16,464 nucleotides of DNA, taken from NCBI GenBank assembly GCA_052139835.1, contig JBKQVT010000185.1:1-16464 (forward strand), written 5' to 3'. The notes beneath the pieces are model-generated. The model did not search any database. It was not told the DNA's origin and saw nothing but the letters and a program-made list of their open reading frames with translations. Source of the DNA: JBKQVT01 sp052139835. GTDB taxonomy: Bacteria > Planctomycetota > Planctomycetia > Pirellulales > Thermoguttaceae. The position numbers and the translations under genes are program-made. Shown piece after piece: positions 8,916 to 15,331 of the stretch (its first letter is position 1; every line of letters starts with the position of its first letter).

Positions 8916-10046
8916 ATGTCCCGACGCATCCTGGTGCTGTCCGCCGCGGTGGGGGCGGGTCACTTGCGGGCCGCCGAGGCCGTCCAGTCCGCTCTCTGCC
9001 AGCTCGACCCCGCCGCCACGGTCAAGAACGTCGACGTGCTGGAACTGACCAACGCCGCCTTCCGCCGCGTCTACAGCCGCACCTATTTCGACCTCGTGAA
9101 CAAGGCCCCGCAAATCCTCGGCTACATGTACGAGCTGCTGGACCGGCCGCCCTCGGCCCAGCGCAAGGCCGACCGGCTGCGGCTGATGGTCGAGCGGCTG
9201 AACCTGCGGCGGTTCTCCAAGCTCTTGCGCGCGGAAAGCTGGGACGTGATTGTCAATACCCACTTCCTGCCCGCCGAGATCATTGCCGCCCTGCGCCGCA
9301 AGGGCGAGCTGGCCACGCCGCAACTCACCGTGACCACCGATTTCGAGACCCATCGCCTGTGGGTCAACCAGCCTTGCGACCATTACTTCACGGCCACCGA
9401 CGAAGGGGCGGCCTACTTGCAGCATTGGGGCGTGGCCGCCGAGACGATCACGGTGACCGGCATCCCCGTCCATCCCGTCTTCAGCCAGCCCAAGACGAGC
9501 GCGGAATGCCGCGCGCGGCTGGGGCTGGGCGCCGACCGGCCGGTGATCCTCCAGCTTGCCGGCGGCTTCGGCCTCGGACCGGTCGAGAAACTCTTCACCG
9601 GGCTGCTTTCTGCGCAACGGCCGCTGGAGGTCGTCGTGGTCTCCGGCCGCAATGAGGAGCTCCGCCAGCGGCTGGAGCAACTGGCGATTCCCCCGCGGCA
9701 TCGGGCGAAGGTCTTGGGATTCACCACCGAAATGGACGAGTGGATGGCCGCGGCCGACGTGGTGCTCTCGAAGCCCGGCGGGCTGACCACCTCGGAGGTC
9801 CTCGCCCGCGGGGCGGCCCTGATGATCGTCAATCCGATACCCGGCCAGGAGACCCGCAACAGCGATTTTCTCTTGGAGAACGGGGCGGCGCTGAAGGTGA
9901 ACAACCTGGCCACGTTGCCCTACAAGCTGGAGAAGCTGTTGGACGATCCGGCGCGGTTGGCGGGGATGAAGCAGAGTGCCCGGCGGCTGGGCCGGCCGCA
10001 GGCGGCCTTCGACGTGGCGCGCTTCGCGCTGGAGTGGGCGAAGTGA
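8916..10046 (+). CDS. Glycosyltransferase of the MGDG synthase/UgtP type (GT28)
   Basis: A 376-aa enzyme expected to transfer a sugar from UDP-sugar to diacylglycerol or a related membrane lipid, acting peripherally at the inner membrane. The N-terminal half has the family pattern of monogalactosyldiacylglycerol synthases: ILVLSAAVGAGHLRAAEA (5-22), NTHFLPAE (114-121), VTTDFETHRLWV (139-150) and TGIPVHPVF (181-189). The C-terminal half has the UDP-binding signature LSKPGGLTTSEVLARGA (284-300) and NPIPGQE (306-312). All main motifs are intact and the length is normal (about 370-400). The start is the ATG at 8916, which begins the first Rossmann strand; an in-frame GTG at 8880 would add 12 residues. 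The position after an outer-membrane protein gene suggests an envelope role. The exact sugar and lipid acceptor cannot be read from sequence. Confidence 0.88.
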   Translation: MSRRILVLSAAVGAGHLRAAEAVQSALCQLDPAATVKNVDVLELTNAAFRRVYSRTYFDLVNKAPQILGYMYELLDRPPSAQRKADRLRLMVERLNLRRFSKLLRAESWDVIVNTHFLPAEIIAALRRKGELATPQLTVTTDFETHRLWVNQPCDHYFTATDEGAAYLQHWGVAAETITVTGIPVHPVFSQPKTSAECRARLGLGADRPVILQLAGGFGLGPVEKLFTGLLSAQRPLEVVVVSGRNEELRQRLEQLAIPPRHRAKVLGFTTEMDEWMAAADVVLSKPGGLTTSEVLARGAALMIVNPIPGQETRNSDFLLENGAALKVNNLATLPYKLEKLLDDPARLAGMKQSARRLGRPQAAFDVARFALEWAK

Positions 10047-10050
10047 CCGC

Positions 10051-10080
10051 TTGACGCGGCGCGAGTTTTGGAGGTAGATT
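10051..10080 (+). promoter_or_regulatory. Possible promoter of the TIGR03067-type gene
   Basis: TTGACG (10051-10056), an 18-bp spacer and TAGATT (10075-10080) match the sigma70 consensus at 5/6 and 4/6. It begins 4 nt after the glycosyltransferase stop and lies 74 nt before the next ATG. Confidence 0.35.
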
Positions 10081-10153
10081 CATCTTGACGGGGCCGAATA
10101 TCGTGATGCCGGAACCGCCATAAAGCATTACCGACTTCAGCGGAGGACCATGC

Positions 10154-10603
10154 ATGAAAAGCTTGCTGTTGACTGGACTCACGGGCGTTTGCGTGGCGAT
10201 GACATCGCCCCTCGTCGCCAACGACGGCGACGACGGCGCCAAGGCGTTGCAAGGGGTGTGGGCTGCTGCGTCGATGGAAGCAGACGGCACACCGGCTCCT
10301 GCCAAAGACGTCGAGCGGATGCGATTCACTTTTAAGGAGAACAAACTCCTGATTCGCGGGAACTTCCGGGACGACCGCGAGCAAGAGTGCGCCTACAAGG
10401 TCGATCCCAAGCAATCGCCGAAGCAATTGGACTTCACTCCACCGAAGGAGCAAAAGCCGATCCTGGGAATCTACGAAGTCAACGGAGACGAATTGAAGGT
10501 CTGTTTGCGGCACGCCAGCAGCTCCGACGGGCGTCCGACCGAGTTCGCCACGAAACCGGACTCCAAGCTGGTGTTGATCGTGTTCAAGAAACAGAAGCCG
10601 TAG
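10154..10603 (+). CDS. Small secreted TIGR03067-type protein
   Basis: A 149-aa protein with a Sec signal (about residues 1-22, ending LVA) and one compact domain. The pattern ALQGVWAAASMEADGTPAP (31-49) then RFTFKENKLLIRG, YKVDP, LDFTP, KPILGIYEVNGDELKVCL and a Lys-rich end LVLIVFKK is that of TIGR03067 proteins. That family is abundant in planctomycetes and acidobacteria and has no established function. The lipocalin-like strand pattern suggests ligand binding (inference). The ATG at 10154 has GGAGG 7 nt upstream (10142-10146); an overlapping ATG at 10150 is in another frame. It is co-directional with the glycosyltransferase but separated by 107 nt with its own possible promoter. Confidence 0.82.
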   Translation: MKSLLLTGLTGVCVAMTSPLVANDGDDGAKALQGVWAAASMEADGTPAPAKDVERMRFTFKENKLLIRGNFRDDREQECAYKVDPKQSPKQLDFTPPKEQKPILGIYEVNGDELKVCLRHASSSDGRPTEFATKPDSKLVLIVFKKQKP

Positions 10604-10978
10604 GCACGGTGCGAAGCCACGGGCGGGCAGCACCGCCGAGGCGGACTTGGGCGGTGTGCCGCCCAACCCCGACAGGCCGCCAATTTGCCCAGGTGTCCAA
10701 GACGCCCGCGGCGGCAAAATCCCCGCCCCGCCCGTGGGCGACAAGCAACCGGGCAGGCTCGCCATTTTCCCTCATCATGGCCGACGATGCCGGCCCGTTC
10801 CGCCGCGGCGCCATCAGCGAGGGGTTGCGTCCGGCAAGACGCCGCACATCGAGAGACTGGCCTGCCAACCGGGTGAGTGAGTAAAGTTCCTCCGGAACCC
10901 AAAGGGCGGTTGAGAGCCACACTGCCGCTTTGCCTGGCCGCCGGACCGAGCACACCCAAAAGCAAGCCGGAGTCACCC
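10604..10978. other. 375-nt gap without a recognisable gene
   Basis: Between the TIGR03067-type gene and copy B of the module. It holds a strong hairpin near the left end (10647-10666) and a smaller dyad GTTCC-TCC-GGAAC (10886-10898) near the right end. Several short ORFs cross it but none has a Shine-Dalgarno plus protein-like sequence. No similarity to the region upstream of copy A was seen apart from the last 13 nt before the start codon. The copy B promoter is presumably here but no clear -35/-10 pair was found. Confidence 0.6.
10647..10666 (+). terminator. Perfect 8-bp hairpin after the TIGR03067-type gene
   Basis: TTGGGCGG and CCGCCCAA enclose a TGTG tetraloop, 43 nt after the stop. 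GC-rich and stable, but without a following T-run. It is the likeliest 3' boundary of the 7672-10603 gene series. Confidence 0.45.
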
Positions 10979-11977
10979 ATGAACAAGCCGTTGAAAAATG
11001 TCCGCTTTCGCGTCGCGGCGATCCTGCTCCTCGGGGCGGCACTGGCCGCGATCGGCCAGCAAGGCTCCGTGACGGCTGCCCCGGCGGCCGGCGCGGCCCC
11101 CGGCGGCGCCGCGGCACAATCCAATCCATCAACGCCCCCCGCCACGATAGGAAGCCAGTCCGACGAGAAGGGGATCCGCGCGACGGCCGACGACTTCGTC
11201 AAGGCCTTCGACGCCGGCGACGCCAAGGCGGTCGGCGCCCTCTGGGCCACCGATGCCGAGTACACCGACGAGGCCGGACGGTCCTACCACGGCCGCGCGG
11301 CCATCCAGCAGGAATACGCCGACCTGTTTAAGGAGCATCACGGCGCGACCGTGACCGTCAGCATCGAGTCGATCCGCTTCCTGGGACCCGACATCGCCAT
11401 GGAAAAGGGCATCGCCCAGGTTAAATTCCCTTCCGACAGCGCCGCCATGGGATCGCGTTACACCGTGGTCCACGCCCGCCGCGACGGCCAGTGGATCATG
11501 GTCCAGGGGCGCGATGCCCCCTACGTGCCCGGCGCGGACGGCGATTACCTCAAGGACCTCGATTGGTTGATCGGCGATTGGACCGTCGCGGCCAAGGACC
11601 GCCCGTTGGTGATCCATTTCGAGTGGATGGCGCAAAGGAACTTCATCAAGAATACATACATCGTCACCAAAGACGGCAAGTCCACGATGACCGGCGGCCA
11701 GATCATCGGCTGGGATCCCAAGTTGGGGCACATCGTCTCCTGGCACTTCGCCGCCGAGGGCGGCTTCGGCCACGACGTGTGGACCAGGAACGGCTCGACG
11801 TGGGTCATCGAGGCGACCGGCGTGTTTCGCGACGGCAGCGAAAGCGCCGCGGTCAACGTGGTGACGCCCATCGACGCCAACAGCTTCACTTGGCAGTCGC
11901 TGAAACGCACGCTCGACGGGGTGAAGCTTCCCGATATTGCGCCTGTCAAGATGCTGAGGGTGCAGTCCGCAAAATGA
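10979..11977 (+). CDS. Secreted NTF2-like plus lipocalin-like two-domain protein (copy B)
   Basis: A 332-aa paralogue of the 6410-7378 product. A signal peptide (about residues 1-28) and an Ala/Pro/Gly-rich linker lead to an NTF2-like SgcJ/EcaC-type domain (about 62-180: IRATADDFVKAFDAGD, LWATDAEYTDEAG, YHGRAAIQQEYADLF). The same second beta domain follows (about 190-327, starting LDWLIGDWTV). Copy-specific differences include IMVQGRDAPYV where copy A has IMVDCRDAPYV, and AMGSRYT for AARYT. The ATG at 10979 was preferred to an upstream in-frame ATG at 10877 because GGAG precedes it by 6 nt, the leader GGAGTCACCC matches that of copy A, and residues upstream look non-coding. The Gly-rich gene follows after 49 nt, giving the same gene order as copy A but on the other strand. 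Substrate unknown. Confidence 0.82.
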   Translation: MNKPLKNVRFRVAAILLLGAALAAIGQQGSVTAAPAAGAAPGGAAAQSNPSTPPATIGSQSDEKGIRATADDFVKAFDAGDAKAVGALWATDAEYTDEAGRSYHGRAAIQQEYADLFKEHHGATVTVSIESIRFLGPDIAMEKGIAQVKFPSDSAAMGSRYTVVHARRDGQWIMVQGRDAPYVPGADGDYLKDLDWLIGDWTVAAKDRPLVIHFEWMAQRNFIKNTYIVTKDGKSTMTGGQIIGWDPKLGHIVSWHFAAEGGFGHDVWTRNGSTWVIEATGVFRDGSESAAVNVVTPIDANSFTWQSLKRTLDGVKLPDIAPVKMLRVQSAK

Positions 11978-12026
11978 AGTGCGCTTTCGCACAAGTAGTC
12001 CGACGATTTCCTGAAAGGTGTCTCTT

Positions 12027-13280
12027 ATGTACAAAACAACGATCGGTCTGACAGTGGCGGCGGCCTTGGCGCTGTGCGGGGCACAAGTGGTCCATGCCCG
12101 CGGTTTCGGCGGCGCCCACGCCGGCGGTGGAGCCTCCGCCGGCGGATCTCATGGCAGCAGCTACCACGGCGGCAGCCAGTCCGGCGCTTCTCATGGTAGC
12201 AGCGAGTCCGGTGCGTACCACGGCAGCAGCCAGTCCAGCGCTTCCCATGGTAGCAGCGAATCCGGCGCGTACCACGGCGGCAGTCAGTCCGGCGCTTACC
12301 ACGGCAGCAGCGAGTCCAGCGCGTACCACGGCGGCAGTTCTTCCGCAGAAACCTACCACGGCGCCGACGGCGCGACCGCTGTACACGGCGCCGATGGGAC
12401 CGTCGCGAAAGGCCCCGAGGGAAACGTCTATGCCCACCCGGACTCCGCTGGCGGCACGTACCACGCTACGGGCGGCGCCACGTACGCGCACGGCACCACG
12501 GGCTACAGTGCCAGTGCCGCCCACGTCGCGTTGCCAACCGACGCGGGCTATGGCATGTCGGCGGGAAGAACCGGCACGGCTGCATTCGCCGGATATGGCC
12601 AGACCGCGGCCGTCAGCGGCGGCCTCACCGCGCACGGCACCGCCGTCCAGGCCGCGTTTAGCGCCCCCGGCCTCTATGGTCAGGGTTGGCATACGGCCAA
12701 CCCCGGCGCCTTTGCCCCGGCAGGCTGGACAGCCGGGCGGGCATGGGCCACGACCGCCTGGCCGGCGGTCGGAACGTCGCTGGGTTGGGGCGGCGCGGCG
12801 CCCATTGCCTACAACTACGGCAGCAACATCACGTACCAGGACAACCAGGTCTACTGCGGCGACCAAGCGGTGGCCACGGCTGGCGAATACTACCAGCAGG
12901 CCGCCGCGTTTGCCCAGGGCGCCCCCGCGCCGGACCCCAATGCCGACTGGGTCCCCCTGGGCGTCTTCGCCTTGGTCCAGAAAGAGCAGTCCGACCCGCA
13001 CTACGTCATGCAGTTGGCCGTCAACAAATCGGGCGCGATTGCGGGCAACTATTCGGACCTCCTCAGCGGGACGAACCTCCCCATTCAAGGGTCCGTGGAC
13101 AAAAAGACGCAGCGCGCGGCTTGGACGATCGGAAACAACAAGACGACTGTCGGCGAGGCCGGGCTCTACAACCTGACCCAGGACGAGGCCCCGGTGTTGA
13201 TCCACATCGGCAAGGACAAGACGCAGCAGTGGCTGCTGGTCCGCTTGAAACAACCGGAACCGTCCGGCGACGCGAAGTGA
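12027..13280 (+). CDS. Secreted Ser/Gly/His-rich, mu-protocadherin-like surface protein (copy B)
   Basis: A 417-aa paralogue of the 5207-6343 product. Signal peptide about residues 1-24 (ending VHA). A low-complexity region (25-112) is built from units of the type SGAYHGSSES. A transition segment (113-160) carries HGADG repeats, and the region shared with copy A runs from about 161 (SASAAHVALPTDAGYG) to LVRLKQPE (404-411). The best conserved block is APDPNADW(V/M)PLGVF through the end. The ATG at 12027 is used because GAAAGG (12013-12018) lies 8 nt upstream; a GTG at 12018 overlaps that site. It is 49 nt after its NTF2-like partner, so both are probably translated from one mRNA and exported together. 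The C-terminal domain may be the functional part and the repeats a stalk (inference). Confidence 0.8.
   Translation: MYKTTIGLTVAAALALCGAQVVHARGFGGAHAGGGASAGGSHGSSYHGGSQSGASHGSSESGAYHGSSQSSASHGSSESGAYHGGSQSGAYHGSSESSAYHGGSSSAETYHGADGATAVHGADGTVAKGPEGNVYAHPDSAGGTYHATGGATYAHGTTGYSASAAHVALPTDAGYGMSAGRTGTAAFAGYGQTAAVSGGLTAHGTAVQAAFSAPGLYGQGWHTANPGAFAPAGWTAGRAWATTAWPAVGTSLGWGGAAPIAYNYGSNITYQDNQVYCGDQAVATAGEYYQQAAAFAQGAPAPDPNADWVPLGVFALVQKEQSDPHYVMQLAVNKSGAIAGNYSDLLSGTNLPIQGSVDKKTQRAAWTIGNNKTTVGEAGLYNLTQDEAPVLIHIGKDKTQQWLLVRLKQPEPSGDAK
12145..12356. repeat. Coding minisatellite, about ten 30-base units
   Basis: Degenerate direct repeats built from CATGGTAGCAGCGAGTCC-like and GCGTACCACGGCGGCAG-like halves encode alternating SHGSSES and AYHGGSQ blocks in the copy B surface protein. 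Spacing is regular and in frame, and units differ mainly at third positions. Confidence 0.65.
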
Positions 13281-13327
13281 TTCCGATCGGCACGGCTCAC
13301 CCCTCTTCTGACCACAGTGTTACACGC

Positions 13328-13349
13328 GGGTGACATACATATGTCACCC
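13328..13349. promoter_or_regulatory. 22-bp palindrome, 10-bp arms
   Basis: GGGTGACATA and TATGTCACCC flank CA, 47 nt after the copy B surface-protein stop. The arms are perfect. With a 2-base centre the transcript could form a hairpin, but no T-run follows. The A/T-rich middle and G/C ends equally suit a dimeric repressor operator. It lies in the 264-nt gap before the hypothetical gene at 13545. Confidence 0.45.
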
Positions 13350-13477
13350 CACTCGCCGCCGCGCTGTGGCGCGAGGGGAACCGCCCCAGAACTGCGGTTG
13401 CCCATCGCTGGAGTCGGCTGCACCCGCGATCCGATTACTCTGAGGGATCGGCCGGGATTCGCTCAGGGGGACAGAGC

Positions 13478-13490
13478 GGGAAATTTTCCC
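13478..13490. repeat. Palindrome GGGAAA-T-TTTCCC
   Basis: A perfect 6-bp inverted repeat with one central base. It is preceded by GGGGGACAGAGC, which resembles the start of the GGGGACAGTCCCC elements at 6387 and 13990. It may be a related dispersed element or an operator for the gene at 13545, whose start is 55 nt away. Confidence 0.35.
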
Positions 13491-13544
13491 CCCGCGGCGG
13501 ATTTTCGTGAAATTATCGGCCGTCGCGGCGCATCCAATCTAGTG

Positions 13545-13976
13545 ATGAACATCGACGCCAGTGGAAAGCGAATCGTCGGCCGGCGGTGGCAAGCCCTTCG
13601 CAATCGGATGTGCGAGCATCGCCTCCGGCTGTGGCGGGGTCTGGAGACAGCCGCTGCCCGGACGCGGAATCCCCGCGGCCTGGCGCTGGCGGGCGCCGGT
13701 TCCGCTGGCGTCGGCCGGGAAGGCGTCGGCGAAGCGGCCCCCGGCGGCCCCGCGCGGGAAAGGTATTATCGGCAGCCCGATGCCCGCCAGCTTCGCGATC
13801 GCTACCTGCCGCAGTTGAAGCGCGCGATTGCCAGCGCTTACAAGATCGGTCCGGTGACGGCCGCCGACCTGGTCATGCTGGCGGGCTACCTGCGGGCGTA
13901 CGTGGCGGACGAGGACCTTCGCCGGGAATTGTTCGATTGCGCCCGATCGGCCGCCAACGGCGCCGAGGGCCGTTGA
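13545..13976 (+). CDS. Hypothetical protein, Arg-rich with helical C-terminal part
   Basis: I do not recognise this 143-aa product. The N-terminal part is basic (KRIVGRRWQALRNRMCEHR, about 8-26), the middle is Gly/Ala/Arg-rich (40-72), and the C-terminal part (about 75-135) looks like a real amphipathic helical domain: ARQLRDRYLPQLKRAIASAY, then VTAADLVMLAGYLRAYVADEDL. Third-position GC is high, as in neighbouring genes. No signal peptide or transmembrane segment is visible. There is no clear Shine-Dalgarno before the ATG (13545), so the start is uncertain; the frame stays open upstream to 13317. It converges on the LemA gene with a 34-nt gap. An antisense ORF across the same region looks less protein-like. 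Confidence 0.45.
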   Translation: MNIDASGKRIVGRRWQALRNRMCEHRLRLWRGLETAAARTRNPRGLALAGAGSAGVGREGVGEAAPGGPARERYYRQPDARQLRDRYLPQLKRAIASAYKIGPVTAADLVMLAGYLRAYVADEDLRRELFDCARSAANGAEGR

Positions 13977-13989
13977 TCGCCCCCTGAAA

Positions 13990-14000
13990 GGGACAGTCCC
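13990..14000. repeat. Palindrome GGGAC-A-GTCCC between convergent genes
   Basis: A second copy of the 6387-6399 element with shared flanks (A before, C after), located in the 34-nt gap between the hypothetical gene and LemA stops. The very short centre argues against a simple hairpin terminator. Confidence 0.5.
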
Positions 14001-14010
14001 CGGCTCTAAC

Positions 14011-14589
14011 TCACTTCTCCGTCCCGAAGTCCACCTTCGGCGCCTGCTTGGCCCCAGGGTTGGCTTCGAAGTAGGCGGCGTCGGCCGCGAAACCTTGCCG
14101 GCGGGCAATGACGCTCGCCGGGAACTGCCGCACGCAGGTGTTGTAGGCGCGGGCCGCGTCGTTGTAGCGTTGCCGCTCCACGGTGATGCGGTTCTCCGTG
14201 CCCGCCAACTCGTACTGGAGATCGCGGAAGTTCTGGCTGGCCTTCAAATCGGGGTACTGCTCGGCAACCAGCAGCAAGCGGGCCAAGCCCCCCTCCAACT
14301 CGCCGGCGGCCTTGACCTTCTCGGCGTCCGTGCCCGCCTTGGCCCACTGGCTCCGCAGGCGGGTGACGTCCTCCAGCACGTCCTTCTCGTGCTTGGCGTA
14401 GCCTTTCACGGTATTGACGAGGTTGGGAATGAGGTCGTAGCGTCGCTGCAGGACGGTTTCCACCTGGCCCCAGGCGGAATGCACGTTCTCTTGCAGGGCG
14501 ACCAGCCGGTTGTTCACCGAGACCGCCCATCCGATCACCACGGCCGCCAGCACCACCACGACCAACACGACGAGAACGAAATTCTTCAT
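14011..14589 (-). CDS. lemA: LemA family membrane protein
   Basis: A 192-aa protein with one N-terminal membrane helix (residues 3-24, rich in Val/Leu) followed by a long helical domain. The LemA pattern is clear: NNRLVALQENVHSAWGQVET (26-45), RRYDLIPNLVNTVKGYAKHE (49-68), LLLVAEQYPDLKASQNFRDL (105-124), and ENRITVERQRYNDAARAYN (132-150), plus FP at 156-157. Length is normal (about 180-200). The biochemical role of LemA is not settled; it often neighbours TPM-domain proteins, as here. The ATG overlaps the stop of the upstream nucleotidyltransferase-fold gene as ATGA, which implies translational coupling. It is the last gene of a three-gene minus-strand operon. Confidence 0.93.
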   Translation of the reverse strand: MKNFVLVVLVVVVLAAVVIGWAVSVNNRLVALQENVHSAWGQVETVLQRRYDLIPNLVNTVKGYAKHEKDVLEDVTRLRSQWAKAGTDAEKVKAAGELEGGLARLLLVAEQYPDLKASQNFRDLQYELAGTENRITVERQRYNDAARAYNTCVRQFPASVIARRQGFAADAAYFEANPGAKQAPKVDFGTEK

Positions 14590-15314
14590 GGCGAGGTATC
14601 TCCGGTTTGCGGATGAAGGCGGCGGTCGACGGCCTCCGCCACTTGTTCGATGACGGCCAGGTAAGAGGCGAAAAGGGCTTGCGGGACCACCTCGCGCAGC
14701 TTGCGCCGGCGGTGCTTCAGGTCTTCGATCTCCACCAGCGGCTGCGGATCGAAGGGGATATGCCGCGACAACAGCCGCAGGGCCTCGACCTTGTGCGCGG
14801 GCACGTCTTCCTGAAACAACCGCAAGGCCGCGCGCAACACGACCAGGACGCCGGCCACCGAGGAGACCAGCAACTCGGCCACCCGTTTCGGCCGGCCGCC
14901 GCTGAGCAGGTATTGTTCCCGCAGCGTCAGCAGCTTGCCTTTGAGTTCCCGCTCCAGTTGCAGGCACAAGTGTTCGTGCCGGATCGCCACGTCGGCCAGC
15001 GGATCTTCGCCGCAGAGCACGCGATGCGATTGCCGGATGTCGAGCAGTTCGATGGGGAAGAGCGTGGCGGAAGCGCGAAGTTCGCCGGGGGTGAAGAGCA
15101 GCGGCGGCCGATTGCCGGCCTTGGCCCAGGGCAGGGCCGCCTTCGCGATGGCGTCGAGTTCGGCCACGCCCAGGCGGTCGAGGACCAGGAGCACATTGTA
15201 GTTCGAGGTGCCGGCGACGAAGTCGCCGGCGGCGGCCGAGCCGTAGAGCAGGGCGGCGGACACGCGGCCGGGGATGGACTTTTCGAGTTGACCGACCAGT
15301 TCTTCCGGAGTCAT
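14586..15314 (-). CDS. Nucleotidyltransferase-fold protein with substituted catalytic aspartates
   Basis: A 242-aa soluble protein. The N-terminal part has the Pol-beta-type nucleotidyltransferase layout: helix, strand LLYGSAAAGDFVAGTSNYNVLLVLD (23-46) with the Gly25-Ser26 motif. Where active enzymes have Asp-x-Asp, this one reads Asn38-Tyr-Asn40 (codons AAC and AAT), so metal binding and transfer activity are probably lost. A helical C-terminal half (about 112-235) could be a HEPN-like or substrate-binding bundle; no Rx4-6H ribonuclease motif stands out. The ATG at 15314 has AAAGGG 7 nt upstream. The frame runs open upstream inside the TPM gene, but that part is Arg/Gly-rich shadow sequence. 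It starts 17 nt after the TPM gene stop and overlaps lemA by four bases. A regulatory or scaffold role in the TPM/LemA complex is inference. Confidence 0.78.
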   Translation of the reverse strand: MTPEELVGQLEKSIPGRVSAALLYGSAAAGDFVAGTSNYNVLLVLDRLGVAELDAIAKAALPWAKAGNRPPLLFTPGELRASATLFPIELLDIRQSHRVLCGEDPLADVAIRHEHLCLQLERELKGKLLTLREQYLLSGGRPKRVAELLVSSVAGVLVVLRAALRLFQEDVPAHKVEALRLLSRHIPFDPQPLVEIEDLKHRRRKLREVVPQALFASYLAVIEQVAEAVDRRLHPQTGDTSP

Positions 15315-15331
15315 GACGTTACCCTTTCCGT

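Noticed and set aside
10877..10978. 34-residue extension of the copy B NTF2-like protein
   Set aside because: No matching extension in copy A, and the Shine-Dalgarno lies directly before 10979.
12145..12356. CRISPR-like array
   Set aside because: The repeats are contiguous, in frame and coding, with no unique spacers and no cas genes.
11946..13253. Minus-strand ORF of 435 codons
   Set aside because: Antisense of the copy B surface gene; its repeated Ala/Val/Gly pattern mirrors the coding minisatellite.
13539..14108. Minus-strand ORF of 189 codons overlapping the 3' end of lemA
   Set aside because: It overlaps lemA in another frame and has Pro/Arg/Gly-biased sequence without a Shine-Dalgarno. 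The plus-strand frame is more protein-like.
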